Assembly: GCF_900169165.1 (NCBI RefSeq)
Contig: NZ_FXYY01000021.1
Span: forward strand, 1 to 57,814
DNA length: 57,814 nucleotides
Origin: Brevibacterium linens ATCC 9172
Lineage (GTDB): Bacteria > Actinomycetota > Actinomycetes > Actinomycetales > Brevibacteriaceae
Reading direction: 5' to 3'
The notes beneath the pieces are model-generated. The model ran no database searches. It saw nothing but the letters and a program-made list of their open reading frames with translations, and had not been told where the DNA came from. Made by a program: the position numbers and the translations under genes. The stretch's first letter is position 1. Each line of letters opens with the position of its first letter. Positions 37,646 to 48,467 of the stretch are shown piece after piece.

Positions 37646-38284
37646 ATGAGCACACAGCGAGATCGGGCCGGTCGCCTCATCGATGTGCACGGTCGCACAT
37701 TCGCCGCGGAGGCCGGGATCACACTCCGGGACAAGCCGGCCCCGCTGTGGCAGCTGCTCGTCCTCAGCCTGCTCCTGTCCACGCGCATCAGCTCCGACAT
37801 CGCCCTCGCGAGCGCGCGCGAGCTGTTCTCGGCGAAGTGGAGAACGCCGCGGCGTCTGCGCGCGAGCTCGTGGCAGCAGCGCGTCGATGCGCTCGGACGC
37901 GGCGGGTATCGCCGCTACGACGAGAGCACCGCCACCCGTCTGGCCGAGGCCGCCGATCTGCTCATCGACCGATGGGACGGGGACCTGCGGAAGCTGCGCG
38001 ATGAGGCCGAGGGGCAGCCTCGTCGGATTTCGGGGCTCCTGCAGGAATTCACCGGGATCGGTCCGACCGGGGCATCCATCTTCCTCCGAGAGGCCCAGCA
38101 GGTCTGGCCCTCGGTGAGGCCTGCATTCGACACTCTCGTTCGCAAGGGCGCGACGACGGCCGGGCTGCCGGAGCAGGACGAGAAGCTGGCCGCATTGGTC
38201 GATGACGACGACCTCGCAGGACTCGCGGCCGCGCTCGTGCGTCTCGCCCGAGACCCGGACCTCTCCGCCGACGCAGAGGACTGA
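37646..38284 (+). CDS. HhH-GPD (endonuclease III-like) protein
   Basis: 212-aa all-helical protein resembling actinobacterial EndoIII-like DNA glycosylases. Early helices LWQLLVLSLLLSTRISSDIALASARELF, a hairpin LLQEFTGIGPTGASIFLREAQQVWP and the acidic residue in RPAFDTLVRKGA. I see no iron-sulfur Cys cluster and no clear catalytic Lys, so glycosylase activity is uncertain. Start ATG 37646-37648 chosen over upstream codons that have no similarity. Confidence 0.75.
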   Translation: MSTQRDRAGRLIDVHGRTFAAEAGITLRDKPAPLWQLLVLSLLLSTRISSDIALASARELFSAKWRTPRRLRASSWQQRVDALGRGGYRRYDESTATRLAEAADLLIDRWDGDLRKLRDEAEGQPRRISGLLQEFTGIGPTGASIFLREAQQVWPSVRPAFDTLVRKGATTAGLPEQDEKLAALVDDDDLAGLAAALVRLARDPDLSADAED

Positions 38285-38336
38285 GACCTCCGCCCAGGCC
38301 CGCGTGCTAGCATCGTGGCGTCTGAAAGGGGACGAG

Positions 38337-38642
38337 ATGATGGCGAATATGTGGCTGACGCTGCAGCTGCTCGTCGTCGTGCTCTCTTCCGACCTCGACT
38401 CGGTCGTGCCCCAGTCCCCCACTCATCTCATCGTCCTCGCCCTCCTCGGTGCAGCCCTGCTGACGCCGATCGCCGCATGGGCGAGCATGGCCCTGCTGCG
38501 TGTGCTCTCGCTGTCGGCACGCCCGCCGTCTCTGCCGGGCACGCGCCGAAGCATCCGCGAATTCCGCATGCCGGAGGAACCCGGCACTCCGGGTACGGCT
38601 CTGCCCAGAGCCCCCTCTACCGTCGTTCACGCCATCGCCTGA
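38337..38642 (+). CDS. Small membrane protein (DUF6412-like)
   Basis: 101 aa with two membrane segments (LTLQLLVVVLSS and LIVLALLGAALLTPIAAWASMALL) and a Pro/Arg-rich tail. AAAGGGG precedes ATG 38337. It sits directly upstream of a YidC-type gene, the setting in which DUF6412 proteins occur as I remember it; membership is not certain. Confidence 0.7.
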   Translation: MMANMWLTLQLLVVVLSSDLDSVVPQSPTHLIVLALLGAALLTPIAAWASMALLRVLSLSARPPSLPGTRRSIREFRMPEEPGTPGTALPRAPSTVVHAIA

Positions 38643-38770
38643 ACGACCTGTTCCGTACGGAATGTCTCCCCGCCTCGGCGCGGGCAATTGTCATCAATCG
38701 TCACGGTGATGGCCTTCAACGGCCCATTCAACCGCGCCTCAGTGCGCCTAAGTCCGAAGGACGATCACCT

Positions 38771-39592
38771 GTGAACATCTACGAATTCCTGCCCATCCGC
38801 CTGCTCGTCGAGGCCGCCTACACAGTGGTCACGGGGATCAGCGACATTCTCGAACCGCTCGCCGGCGGCTTCAGCGCCGCCCTGGCCGTCATCGTACTCA
38901 CCGTGCTGGTCCGCGCCGTACTCATCCCCGTCGGGGTGTCCCAGGTCAGGGCCGGCATCACTCGAAAACGGCTGGCCCCGAAGATCAAAGAGCTGCAGAC
39001 GAAGCACAAGAAGCATCCCGAACTCATGCAGCAGAAGCTCATGGAGCTGTACAAAGAGGAGAATGCCTCCCCTTTCGCCGGATGCCTGCCGGTGCTGGCA
39101 CAGACCCCAGTGCTCATGGCCGTCTATGGCCTCTTCATCAATGCGACGATCGGCGGGCACTCCAATGAGCTGCTCGGTCACACGCTCTTCGGTCTGCCCC
39201 TGAACACGAGCTTCGTCAGACTGCTCGGCGGCGGGGATCTCACCGGCACGGCCATCACGGTCTACCTCATCCTCGTCGTGCTCATCACCGTCGTCGCCGG
39301 CTTCTCCCGCCATCTGCTCACTCCGGCTGCGCCCGAGACCCCGGCCGTTCCCGCGGGGAATCCGGGGAAGAACAGCTCGGATGCTCCGGCGATGCCGGAT
39401 CTGTCCGGGGTGATGAATACCCTGAGCTTCATGCCCTTCCTCACCGCGATCTTCGCGCTCTTCGTCCCCTTGGCCGCCGCACTCTACCTGGCGACGACGA
39501 CCACGTGGACGCTCGGCGAACGGCTCGTCCTCAACAAGCTCCTCGGGGCGAACGACCCCCAACCCGAACAGTCCTCGGCCACCCGCGGCTGA
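38771..39592 (+). CDS. YidC/Oxa1-type membrane protein insertase (second paralogue type)
   Basis: 273 aa. Five or so membrane segments with the Oxa1 core: AVIVLTVLVRAVLIPVGVSQVRAG, the cytosolic RKRLAPKIKELQTKHKKHPELMQQKLMELYKEENASPFAGCLPVLAQTPVLMAVYGLF, and a C-terminal pair of helices. It is shorter than the main YidC, and genes of the rnpA/rnpB-type locus are not adjacent, so this is probably a second insertase. Start GTG 38771 with AAGGA 9 nt upstream. Convergent with the Clp gene; both end at the terminator 39625-39664. Confidence 0.9.
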   Translation: MNIYEFLPIRLLVEAAYTVVTGISDILEPLAGGFSAALAVIVLTVLVRAVLIPVGVSQVRAGITRKRLAPKIKELQTKHKKHPELMQQKLMELYKEENASPFAGCLPVLAQTPVLMAVYGLFINATIGGHSNELLGHTLFGLPLNTSFVRLLGGGDLTGTAITVYLILVVLITVVAGFSRHLLTPAAPETPAVPAGNPGKNSSDAPAMPDLSGVMNTLSFMPFLTAIFALFVPLAAALYLATTTTWTLGERLVLNKLLGANDPQPEQSSATRG

Positions 39593-39624
39593 ACCGGGAC
39601 GCGACGCTGCCAGCAGCAACGACA

Positions 39625-39664
39625 GAGCCCGGGACGAAAGAACGGAATCTTTCGTCCCGGGCTC
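39625..39664. terminator. Bidirectional terminator between yidC-like and clp genes
   Basis: 16-bp perfect stem (39625-39640 with 39649-39664) and an 8-nt loop. Inner arm GACGAAAG/CTTTCGTC gives T-rich ends. Confidence 0.85.
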
Positions 39665-39693
39665 ATGCGGGGACCGCCTCGGCGATCGAGGGA

Positions 39694-42243
<2,550 letters not shown>

Positions 42244-42263
42244 AGCTGACCTCCTCTTTCAAA

Positions 42264-42284
42264 GTTGAGCGTATACGACTCAAT
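42264..42284. promoter_or_regulatory. HAIR element (HspR operator)
   Basis: Minus strand reads ATTGAGT-N7-GCTCAAC against the HAIR consensus CTTGAGT-N7-ACTCAAG, 21 bp upstream of the Clp start codon. Spacing is exact, and 11 of the 14 arm bases match by eye. Confidence 0.82.
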
Positions 42285-42359
42285 CAACAGAGGCGGGCGC
42301 GCGGTTATTCCCGAGTCGGCTGAGGTCGGTGTCACATGCGGTGACGGGCGGACGTGCGG

Positions 42360-43151
42360 TCAGCCCTTCGAGGGCCAGCCGTTGGGCTCGCAGCCCTGCA
42401 GACCCTTCGTCTGCTGCTGCATGAGCGGTGCCGTCCTGCCCGGCCCGGGGCAGGACTCGTGGCCGTGGCCGAGAGCGTGACCGACCTCGTGATTGACGAG
42501 GTACTGCCGGTACTGGACGATGTCGTCGAACTCGTCCGTGGCAGAGACCCAGCGCTTGGCGTTGAGGATGACATTGGGCCCGTTGCGGCACGAGAGCTTG
42601 CCCAAGGTCCGCAGCGGCAGACACCTCTCGTCGACGGTGTCGGGGCTGGCGATGGAGATCATGACGTCCTGACCGTCATCAACGAGTTCGATGGAGACGT
42701 CGTCGATGTCCTGCCAGCCGCGTTCGTCCTGGAGGGTCTTGATGATGAAGTCGCCTGCCTCATCGACGTCGATGGGCAGATTGTCCTCGACGCGCAGAGC
42801 GACCTTGAAGGTCTTTCCCTTGTCACGATTGGGTCCGGTCTCGTCTTTCGGCCGGTCCCATCGGCCGCTGCCGTGGGTGTCGATATCGTCTTCGCTCACC
42901 CCGGCGGCTCCCGCATCGTCAAGGCTCGCGGTCTCGGAAGGCGAAGGGGATGCCGTCGGCTCACCCGACTGCGTGGTCTCCCCCGTCGGGTCGGCGGAGG
43001 CGGCAGGAGTCTCGGCGGCCTTCGGAGTCGGTCGGGTCTCGTCGTCGGCGGCGGGCGCGCAGGCACTCAGCCCGATGAGCAGCGCGACTGCGGCAAGGGA
43101 GGTCAGGGTGCGGAGGCGTGGGCGGGAGACGGGGCGGGTTCGACTGAGCAC
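42360..43151 (-). CDS. DUF3152 lipoprotein with metalloprotease-like HExxH motif
   Basis: 263-aa secreted lipoprotein. Signal peptide with lipobox LSAC, a Pro/Thr/Ser-rich acidic linker (about 35-90), then a DUF3152 domain with [28 protein letters not shown]: a zinc-peptidase-like HExxHxxGxxH motif followed by a Met-turn-like LMQQ. Proteolysis has not been shown for this family to my knowledge. Start GTG 43149-43151; TAGACT 7 nt upstream suggests a leaderless transcript. The longer frame runs into the palindrome 43181-43248. Confidence 0.86.
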   Translation of the reverse strand: MLSRTRPVSRPRLRTLTSLAAVALLIGLSACAPAADDETRPTPKAAETPAASADPTGETTQSGEPTASPSPSETASLDDAGAAGVSEDDIDTHGSGRWDRPKDETGPNRDKGKTFKVALRVEDNLPIDVDEAGDFIIKTLQDERGWQDIDDVSIELVDDGQDVMISIASPDTVDERCLPLRTLGKLSCRNGPNVILNAKRWVSATDEFDDIVQYRQYLVNHEVGHALGHGHESCPGPGRTAPLMQQQTKGLQGCEPNGWPSKG

Positions 43152-43180
43152 GCCTGTGAGTCTATCCGGTGCCGATTCAT

Positions 43181-43248
43181 CGAGAAACGGGTTGCGTGTC
43201 GAGAAACGGGCGCGCACACCCGTTTCTCGACACGCAGCCCGTTTCTCG
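43181..43248. repeat. CGAGAAACGGG palindrome, copy 1
   Basis: 30-bp arms (43181-43210 and 43219-43248) pair with one G-T wobble around CGCGCACA. Each arm contains the motif CGAGAAACGGG twice, separated by TTGCGTGT. A related element with the same internal layout is at 52537-52602. It sits 8 bp after the stop of the first glyoxalase-like gene. Confidence 0.88.
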
Positions 43249-43256
43249 GCGAGTGA

Positions 43257-43925
43257 TCAGAACTCGAGGACGCCGCCGGGACCGCGCAGCCTGGCATGCA
43301 GGCGACATTCCGACCCCTCGACCACAGTGGTGTCCCCGGCCCCGAGCTCCTCGAGCACCTCCCGTGCGGCCTCAGGTTCTGGACTGTCCACACGGAAATC
43401 GAGCAGCTCGAGGGTGGGCAAGGCCGCCTCGGCGGGGTGGACGGATTCGCCCCAGTCGATGAGGAACGGCTGCTCACCTGAGCGGGGCAGCGGGGAACGC
43501 GTGGTCAGCCGCCACTCGAGACGGTCGCCCTCGGCGGTGTCGCGGGCCATGTCCTGAACCTCCCCGAAGTCGATGCCCGCGGTGTTCGCGGCCGCGATCT
43601 TCGCGAGGAATGCCGGCGGGTGGATGGCCCAGGTCTGCAGGGTCGGCTCGGAGGCCAGATGCGCGTCGAGCGGCAAGGTCCCGTCAGCGGGCTTCTCCTG
43701 CTGCGGGTCGGGGCCGAGGATTTCGAGATAGGTGCGCGCCCCCTCCGGCCAGCCCGCCGGGGCGAGCCCGAGGAGATGATTCGCGGTCCCCCGTCCCGGG
43801 TGCGAACCGCCGGGGACCGCGCGCAGGCCGGTGGCCTCTTCCACGGCGGCGACCCCGGCCTCGAGGTCGGGCACCGTGATGATGAGGTGGTCGAGCTGCG
43901 CGGGAATGGTGTTCAGAGTGTCCAT
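43257..43925 (-). CDS. Glyoxalase-like VOC protein, paralogue A
   Basis: 222 aa of the glyoxalase-like (PF13468-type) VOC group: LDHLIITVPDLEAGVAAVEEATGLRAVPGGSHPGRGTANHLLGL and YLEILGPDPQQ, with His and Glu suited to metal binding. Second of two adjacent paralogues; its start overlaps the end of paralogue B by 13 bp. Both are divergent from the ABC/monooxygenase operon, which suggests but does not prove a shared pathway. Confidence 0.88.
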   Translation of the reverse strand: MDTLNTIPAQLDHLIITVPDLEAGVAAVEEATGLRAVPGGSHPGRGTANHLLGLAPAGWPEGARTYLEILGPDPQQEKPADGTLPLDAHLASEPTLQTWAIHPPAFLAKIAAANTAGIDFGEVQDMARDTAEGDRLEWRLTTRSPLPRSGEQPFLIDWGESVHPAEAALPTLELLDFRVDSPEPEAAREVLEELGAGDTTVVEGSECRLHARLRGPGGVLEF

Positions 43926-44614
43926 GATCCACCCGGACCTTTCAGTTGAGCGTGCAGGCCTTCAGTCTCCCCCGCTTCGTCGCCCGGGGCAATGATGTCG
44001 AGTCCGATGCCGAAGAAGCCGAGGACCTCGCCGACCGCATCCGGTTCCCCACTCGAAGCCCAGAGCCGCTCAAGCCGGACCGAGGGCATCTCCTGCATCG
44101 CCGGATGTTCGGAGTCCTTCCAGTCGATGAGGAACGGCTGGATCCCCGACCACGGCAGCGGAGTGTGCCTGGTCAGCCGCCAATCGAGGACGGTGCCGTC
44201 CGGCTTGCGTCGGGTCATGTCATGAACCTCGCCGAGGCGGACGCGCGGTTCCCGTGACCGCGCAGCAGCCGTGACGAGTCCGTCGAAATCATCTGGTCGG
44301 ATCGCCCACCTCTGCACGGTCGGTGCGGTGATCCCGGCCAGCCGAGTGGCTGCCGATGCTGGGTCCTGCTCGGGGTCGGGGCCGAGGATCTCGAGGTACG
44401 TCAGCGGGTTCGGACCACTCTGGTTCTTAAGTCCGAGCGAATCGGCGAGCTCATCGCTGAGCTCGAGCCCGAGCAGCGCATTGGCCGTCCCCAGACCCGG
44501 ATGGGCGCCCCCGTCAACGGCCGCGACACCGAGGCGAACCTCACATTGCTCAACATATTTCCGAAGGTCGGGAACGGCGATGACCAGATGGTCGAAGCAG
44601 GAATTACTCAACAT
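43913..44614 (-). CDS. Glyoxalase-like VOC protein, paralogue B
   Basis: 233 aa, clearly paralogous to the next gene: FDHLVIAVPDLRKYVEQCEVRLGVAAVDGGAHPGLGTANALLGL, YLEILGPDPEQ and PLPWSGIQPFLIDWKDSEHPAM against PLPRSGEQPFLIDWGESVHPAE in paralogue A. First gene of a two-gene operon. Its ATG (44612-44614) is 192 bp from the divergent start of the Tat lipoprotein gene. TAATAT lies 7 nt before the ATG, so it may be leaderless. Confidence 0.88.
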   Translation of the reverse strand: MLSNSCFDHLVIAVPDLRKYVEQCEVRLGVAAVDGGAHPGLGTANALLGLELSDELADSLGLKNQSGPNPLTYLEILGPDPEQDPASAATRLAGITAPTVQRWAIRPDDFDGLVTAAARSREPRVRLGEVHDMTRRKPDGTVLDWRLTRHTPLPWSGIQPFLIDWKDSEHPAMQEMPSVRLERLWASSGEPDAVGEVLGFFGIGLDIIAPGDEAGETEGLHAQLKGPGGSWTL

Positions 44615-44806
44615 GTCTCAATATTAAGCCATGAATTGACTGCGATTGCGCAGATGCGCTTAACTCAGGGCATGCACATCCGCTTCGGGTTCCACACCGG
44701 ACACTGCCGCTTCCTGCCGTCAATGGCACCCGTAATGTCCTCAGATTGTTGAACTATCTCGATCAGCTTCTCCTGTTCCACCCCTTTGACCCGAAGGACC
44801 TCTGCT

Positions 44807-46528
44807 ATGACGGATCGCCGTCTCTCCACCTCAGCGCGTCTGACTCAGTGCCTGACCGACCGACGCCTCGACCGCCGCTCGGTACTGAGCCTCGGTCTCG
44901 GTTTCGGCACTCTGCTCACCCTCAGCGCCTGCACCCCCCATGACTCCGGTTCCTTAGCCGAGGGCGAACCCGTCCGCGGCGGGGTGCTCACCTACTTCGA
45001 ACCCCAGACCTGGACTCTGCTCTACCCGCCGTCGGTCGGCTTCTACCCCAACGGCGGAATCATGAACAACATCTCGGCACGCCTGCTGTGGCAGGATCCC
45101 GAGACCCTCGAGCTCCATCCGTGGCTGGCCACGGACTTGCCGGAGACCGACGCCGACGCCACGACCTACACCTTCACCATCCGCAAGGGCGTGACCTATT
45201 CGGACGGTTCGCCGCTGATACCGGAGAATGTGGCGAAGAACTTCGATCTCTTCGGTCGCGGCGACGAATCGCGCACACTGCCGGTGTCCGAGCAGATCTC
45301 GAACTACGAACGCAGCGAAGTCCTCGACGGGAATCGGGTCCGGTTCCACTTCTCGGCACCCTCCCCCGGTTTCGCCCAAGCGACGTCGACGATGAACGCG
45401 GGCCTGCTCGCCGATTCCACTCTCGATCTCGACGCCGAAGGCTTCGGCCCTGGCGGAGCCACGCAGATCCACACCTGCGGGCCCTTCCACATCACTGCCG
45501 AGACCATCGGCACGAAGCTCTCCGTCCGTGCCCGCGAGGACTACGACTGGGCGCCCCCGCACCTGAAACATCAGGGCCGGGCCCACCTCGACGGCATCGA
45601 CTACCTGACGAACAACGAATACTCCGTGCGCATCGGGGCCGTGCTCTCCGGACAGGCAGACGGCGTTCGCGACGTCCAGGCACCCGATGAGTCCCGCGTG
45701 ACCGAACAGGGCCTGCGCCTCTATGCGAAGGCGACGAACGGAATCAACAACAGCATCAACTTCCGGTTCCGCCACGACCTGCTGGACGACATCGACGTTC
45801 GGCGAGCGCTCATCGCCGCCATCGATCGACAGGAGATCGTCGACAAGCTCTTCACCCCGAACTACCCGCTGGCCACCGGCCTGCTGGCCAAGGGCGCCAT
45901 GGGATATGTCGACCAGTCGGGGTCCTGGGACTTCGACCCGGACAAGGCGAACCGTCTCCTCGACCAGGCCGGCTGGAGCGAGCGCAACGGGCAGGGCTAC
46001 CGCGTCAAGGATGGTCAGCCACTGGCGCTGACGGTGAATATCGCGCTGCCGCAGCCCCGGTCGAACGAGGTTCAGACCCTCATCCAACAGCATCTGCGCC
46101 GCGTGGGCGTGCGCCTGTCGATCAACCCCGGTGACCAATCGAAGCAGACGCTCGACGCCCTCGAACTCGACACCGTGCAGATCTACCACTCGATGGTCGC
46201 CCGCGCCGACTTCGACAATCTGCGCTCGAACTACTCCTCGGTCAATCGCGACGTCTTCCTCAACGGAGTCGACCGCACCGACGCCGACGACGATTCGGTC
46301 GACCCGAAGATCGACGAACTCCTCGAAACGCTGGCTGCCGAACCGAACCAGGAGAAACGCCAACAGGCCGCCGAGGCGGTCCAGAACTACCTCGTCGACC
46401 AGGCCTATGTGCTGCCGTTCTTCGAAGAACCGCAGGTCTTCGCGTTCCGCCGCCGCGTCCACGGCTTCACCACCGAACCCGTGGGCCGCCCCGACTTCTA
46501 CAGCACCTGGCTGGCAGGAGAGAAATGA
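44807..46528 (+). CDS. Tat-exported lipoprotein, ABC transporter substrate-binding (SBP_bac_5; KPN_01854-like)
   Basis: 573-aa peptide/nickel-type binding protein. Twin-arginine motif DRRSVLSLG (Arg23-Arg24) with lipobox TLSAC (Cys42), so it is exported folded and lipidated. The family core is visible: GGVLTYFEPQTW, YTFTIRKGVTYSDGSPLIPENVAKNFDLF and DDIDVRRALIAAIDRQEIVDKLF. First gene of a six-gene operon whose stops and starts overlap. By genetic context it fits the TIGR04028 family that accompanies TIGR04027/04029/04030 proteins. AAGGA 8 nt before ATG 44807. Confidence 0.9.
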   Translation: MTDRRLSTSARLTQCLTDRRLDRRSVLSLGLGFGTLLTLSACTPHDSGSLAEGEPVRGGVLTYFEPQTWTLLYPPSVGFYPNGGIMNNISARLLWQDPETLELHPWLATDLPETDADATTYTFTIRKGVTYSDGSPLIPENVAKNFDLFGRGDESRTLPVSEQISNYERSEVLDGNRVRFHFSAPSPGFAQATSTMNAGLLADSTLDLDAEGFGPGGATQIHTCGPFHITAETIGTKLSVRAREDYDWAPPHLKHQGRAHLDGIDYLTNNEYSVRIGAVLSGQADGVRDVQAPDESRVTEQGLRLYAKATNGINNSINFRFRHDLLDDIDVRRALIAAIDRQEIVDKLFTPNYPLATGLLAKGAMGYVDQSGSWDFDPDKANRLLDQAGWSERNGQGYRVKDGQPLALTVNIALPQPRSNEVQTLIQQHLRRVGVRLSINPGDQSKQTLDALELDTVQIYHSMVARADFDNLRSNYSSVNRDVFLNGVDRTDADDDSVDPKIDELLETLAAEPNQEKRQQAAEAVQNYLVDQAYVLPFFEEPQVFAFRRRVHGFTTEPVGRPDFYSTWLAGEK

Positions 46529-47604
46529 TCCTCGACACCCGCTACCTCATCCTGCGCCTGGGCCAAGCGGTCCTCGTGCTGCTGCTCGCGTTCACCGCGG
46601 CATTCATCCTGCTCAGCCTCATCCCCGGAGACGGCGTCACCGCCCGCTTCGCCGATCCCGCACTGGGCCTGTCCAACGACCAGATCGCCGAGATACGCGC
46701 AGCCACCGCCGCCGACGACTCATGGTTCGGCAAGTACCTCACGAGCCTCACCGGGTTCCTCACGGGCGACTTCGGCTACTCGGTCCAGACCGGTGCGGCC
46801 GTGTCGACGATCATCGCGGCGGCTCTGCCGTCGACCGCAGTTCTCGCGGCCTCCGGTTTCGTCACCGCCCTCGTCCTCGCCGTGATCATCGCCGTCTTCG
46901 CGACCTTCGGACCGGCCCCCGGGCCGACGGCCAAGGTGCGGCGAGTCCTCGACTCGGTGCCCAGTCTCTTCATCTCCATCCCGGTGTTCTGGCTCGGAAT
47001 CCTGCTCATCCAGGTCTTCTCCTTCCAGCTCGGTCTCGTCTCCGTCGTCGACCCCGGCCCTGCCGAGGCGCTCGTGCTGCCGACCCTGACCGTGGCGGTT
47101 CCGCTGTCGGCCCCGATCGCCCAGGTGCTCATCCGCTCCATCACCGAGGTGCAGGCTTCCGGATTCGTCAAGGTCACCACGGCCAAGGGCGCCTCCGAAC
47201 TGTGGATCCTCGTCCACACCGTCGCCCGCAATGCGGTGCTGCCGGGGCTGACGATCATCGGCCTCGTCTTCGGCGAACTCGTCGCCGGCGCCGTGGTCAC
47301 CGAGACCGTATTCGGCCGCAACGGCATTGGACTCATCACCGCCCAAGCGGTCACCCACCGGGACAATCCGATCCTGCTGGCCGTCGTGGTCATCGCCACC
47401 TTCGGCTACGCCATCATCAACCTCGCAGTCGACCTCCTCTACCCCGTCATCGACGTCCGGCTGCTCACGAAACGCAGCGCCGCCTCGGCGGGCACAGCCC
47501 TGCGCAGCCACGACGAACCCACCCGTCGCGCCATGACGGCGACCGCGGCCAGCGTCGGCGTCGACCTCGACTGGAACGACGAGACGAAGGAGAAGAACTC
47601 ATGA
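46525..47604 (+). CDS. ABC transporter permease 1 (DppB-type)
   Basis: 359-aa permease with six membrane segments and the DppB N-terminal signature (LRLGQAVLVLLLAFTAAFILLSLIPGDGV). The EAA loop is near VQASGFVKVTTAKGASELWILVHTVARNAVLPGL. Its start overlaps the lipoprotein gene (ATGA) and its end overlaps the second permease. Imports the operon's unknown substrate. Confidence 0.93.
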   Translation: MILDTRYLILRLGQAVLVLLLAFTAAFILLSLIPGDGVTARFADPALGLSNDQIAEIRAATAADDSWFGKYLTSLTGFLTGDFGYSVQTGAAVSTIIAAALPSTAVLAASGFVTALVLAVIIAVFATFGPAPGPTAKVRRVLDSVPSLFISIPVFWLGILLIQVFSFQLGLVSVVDPGPAEALVLPTLTVAVPLSAPIAQVLIRSITEVQASGFVKVTTAKGASELWILVHTVARNAVLPGLTIIGLVFGELVAGAVVTETVFGRNGIGLITAQAVTHRDNPILLAVVVIATFGYAIINLAVDLLYPVIDVRLLTKRSAASAGTALRSHDEPTRRAMTATAASVGVDLDWNDETKEKNS

Positions 47605-48467
47605 GCATCGTCTTCACACGCGGCCAAGGCACCGGCACCGACACCCGCCGAGTTCGCGGCGGCCGGGCACGCGCCGCGATCACCCCGGCCACCATCGCCT
47701 CCGGGCTGGTGCTGCTCATCGCCATCGCCTGGGCGCTGTTCCCCGGTCTCTTCACCCACTTCGATCCCAACGACGGCGGAGACACCCCTGCCCTTCTGGC
47801 CCCGAGCCTCGAGCATTGGTTCGGCACCGACCAGACCGGCCGCGATGCCTTCACCCGCGTCGTCTACGGCGCCTCCCAGTCCCTGCTGGCCGCGCTCGTG
47901 GCCGTCGGGGTCGGGCTGATCGTCGGCACCACGATCGGGCTCATCGCCGGCACCCGGCGCGGGTTCGTCGACGATGTGCTCATGCGCCTGATCGACGTAC
48001 TGCTGTCCATCCCCGCGATCCTGCTCAGCCTCTCGATCGTCGTCGTCCTCGGTTTCGGAACGATCAACGCGGCCATCGCCGTCGGAGTCACCGCCATCGC
48101 CCAGTTCGCACGACTGGCCAGGTCCCAGGCGGTGCAGATCAACACGAGCGACTACGTGGCCGCGGCCTACGGATCCGGCGGCACCTTCTTCTCCGTCCTG
48201 GTCCGCCACATCCTGCCGAATTCGATCTCTCCCGTGCTCTCACTGGCGGTGCTCCAGGTCGGTTCGGCGATCCTCCAGATCTCCACTCTCGGATTCCTCG
48301 GATACGGCACTCCGCCGCCCACCCCGGAATGGGGCCTCATCATCGCCGAGGGCCGCAACTTCGTCGCCACCGCGTGGTGGCTGACCGTGCTGCCCGGCCT
48401 CGTGGTCATGGCCATCGTGCTCGCCACCCACCAGATCGGCAACACCCTGCGAAAGGTGACATCATGA
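47601..48467 (+). CDS. ABC transporter permease 2 (DppC-type)
   Basis: 288-aa permease; the DppC hallmarks HWFGTDQTGRDAFTRVVYGASQSL and the EAA loop SQAVQINTSDYVAAAYGSGGTFFSVLVRHILPNSISPVL are intact. ATGA overlaps on both sides. Partner of permease 1. Confidence 0.93.
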   Translation: MSIVFTRGQGTGTDTRRVRGGRARAAITPATIASGLVLLIAIAWALFPGLFTHFDPNDGGDTPALLAPSLEHWFGTDQTGRDAFTRVVYGASQSLLAALVAVGVGLIVGTTIGLIAGTRRGFVDDVLMRLIDVLLSIPAILLSLSIVVVLGFGTINAAIAVGVTAIAQFARLARSQAVQINTSDYVAAAYGSGGTFFSVLVRHILPNSISPVLSLAVLQVGSAILQISTLGFLGYGTPPPTPEWGLIIAEGRNFVATAWWLTVLPGLVVMAIVLATHQIGNTLRKVTS

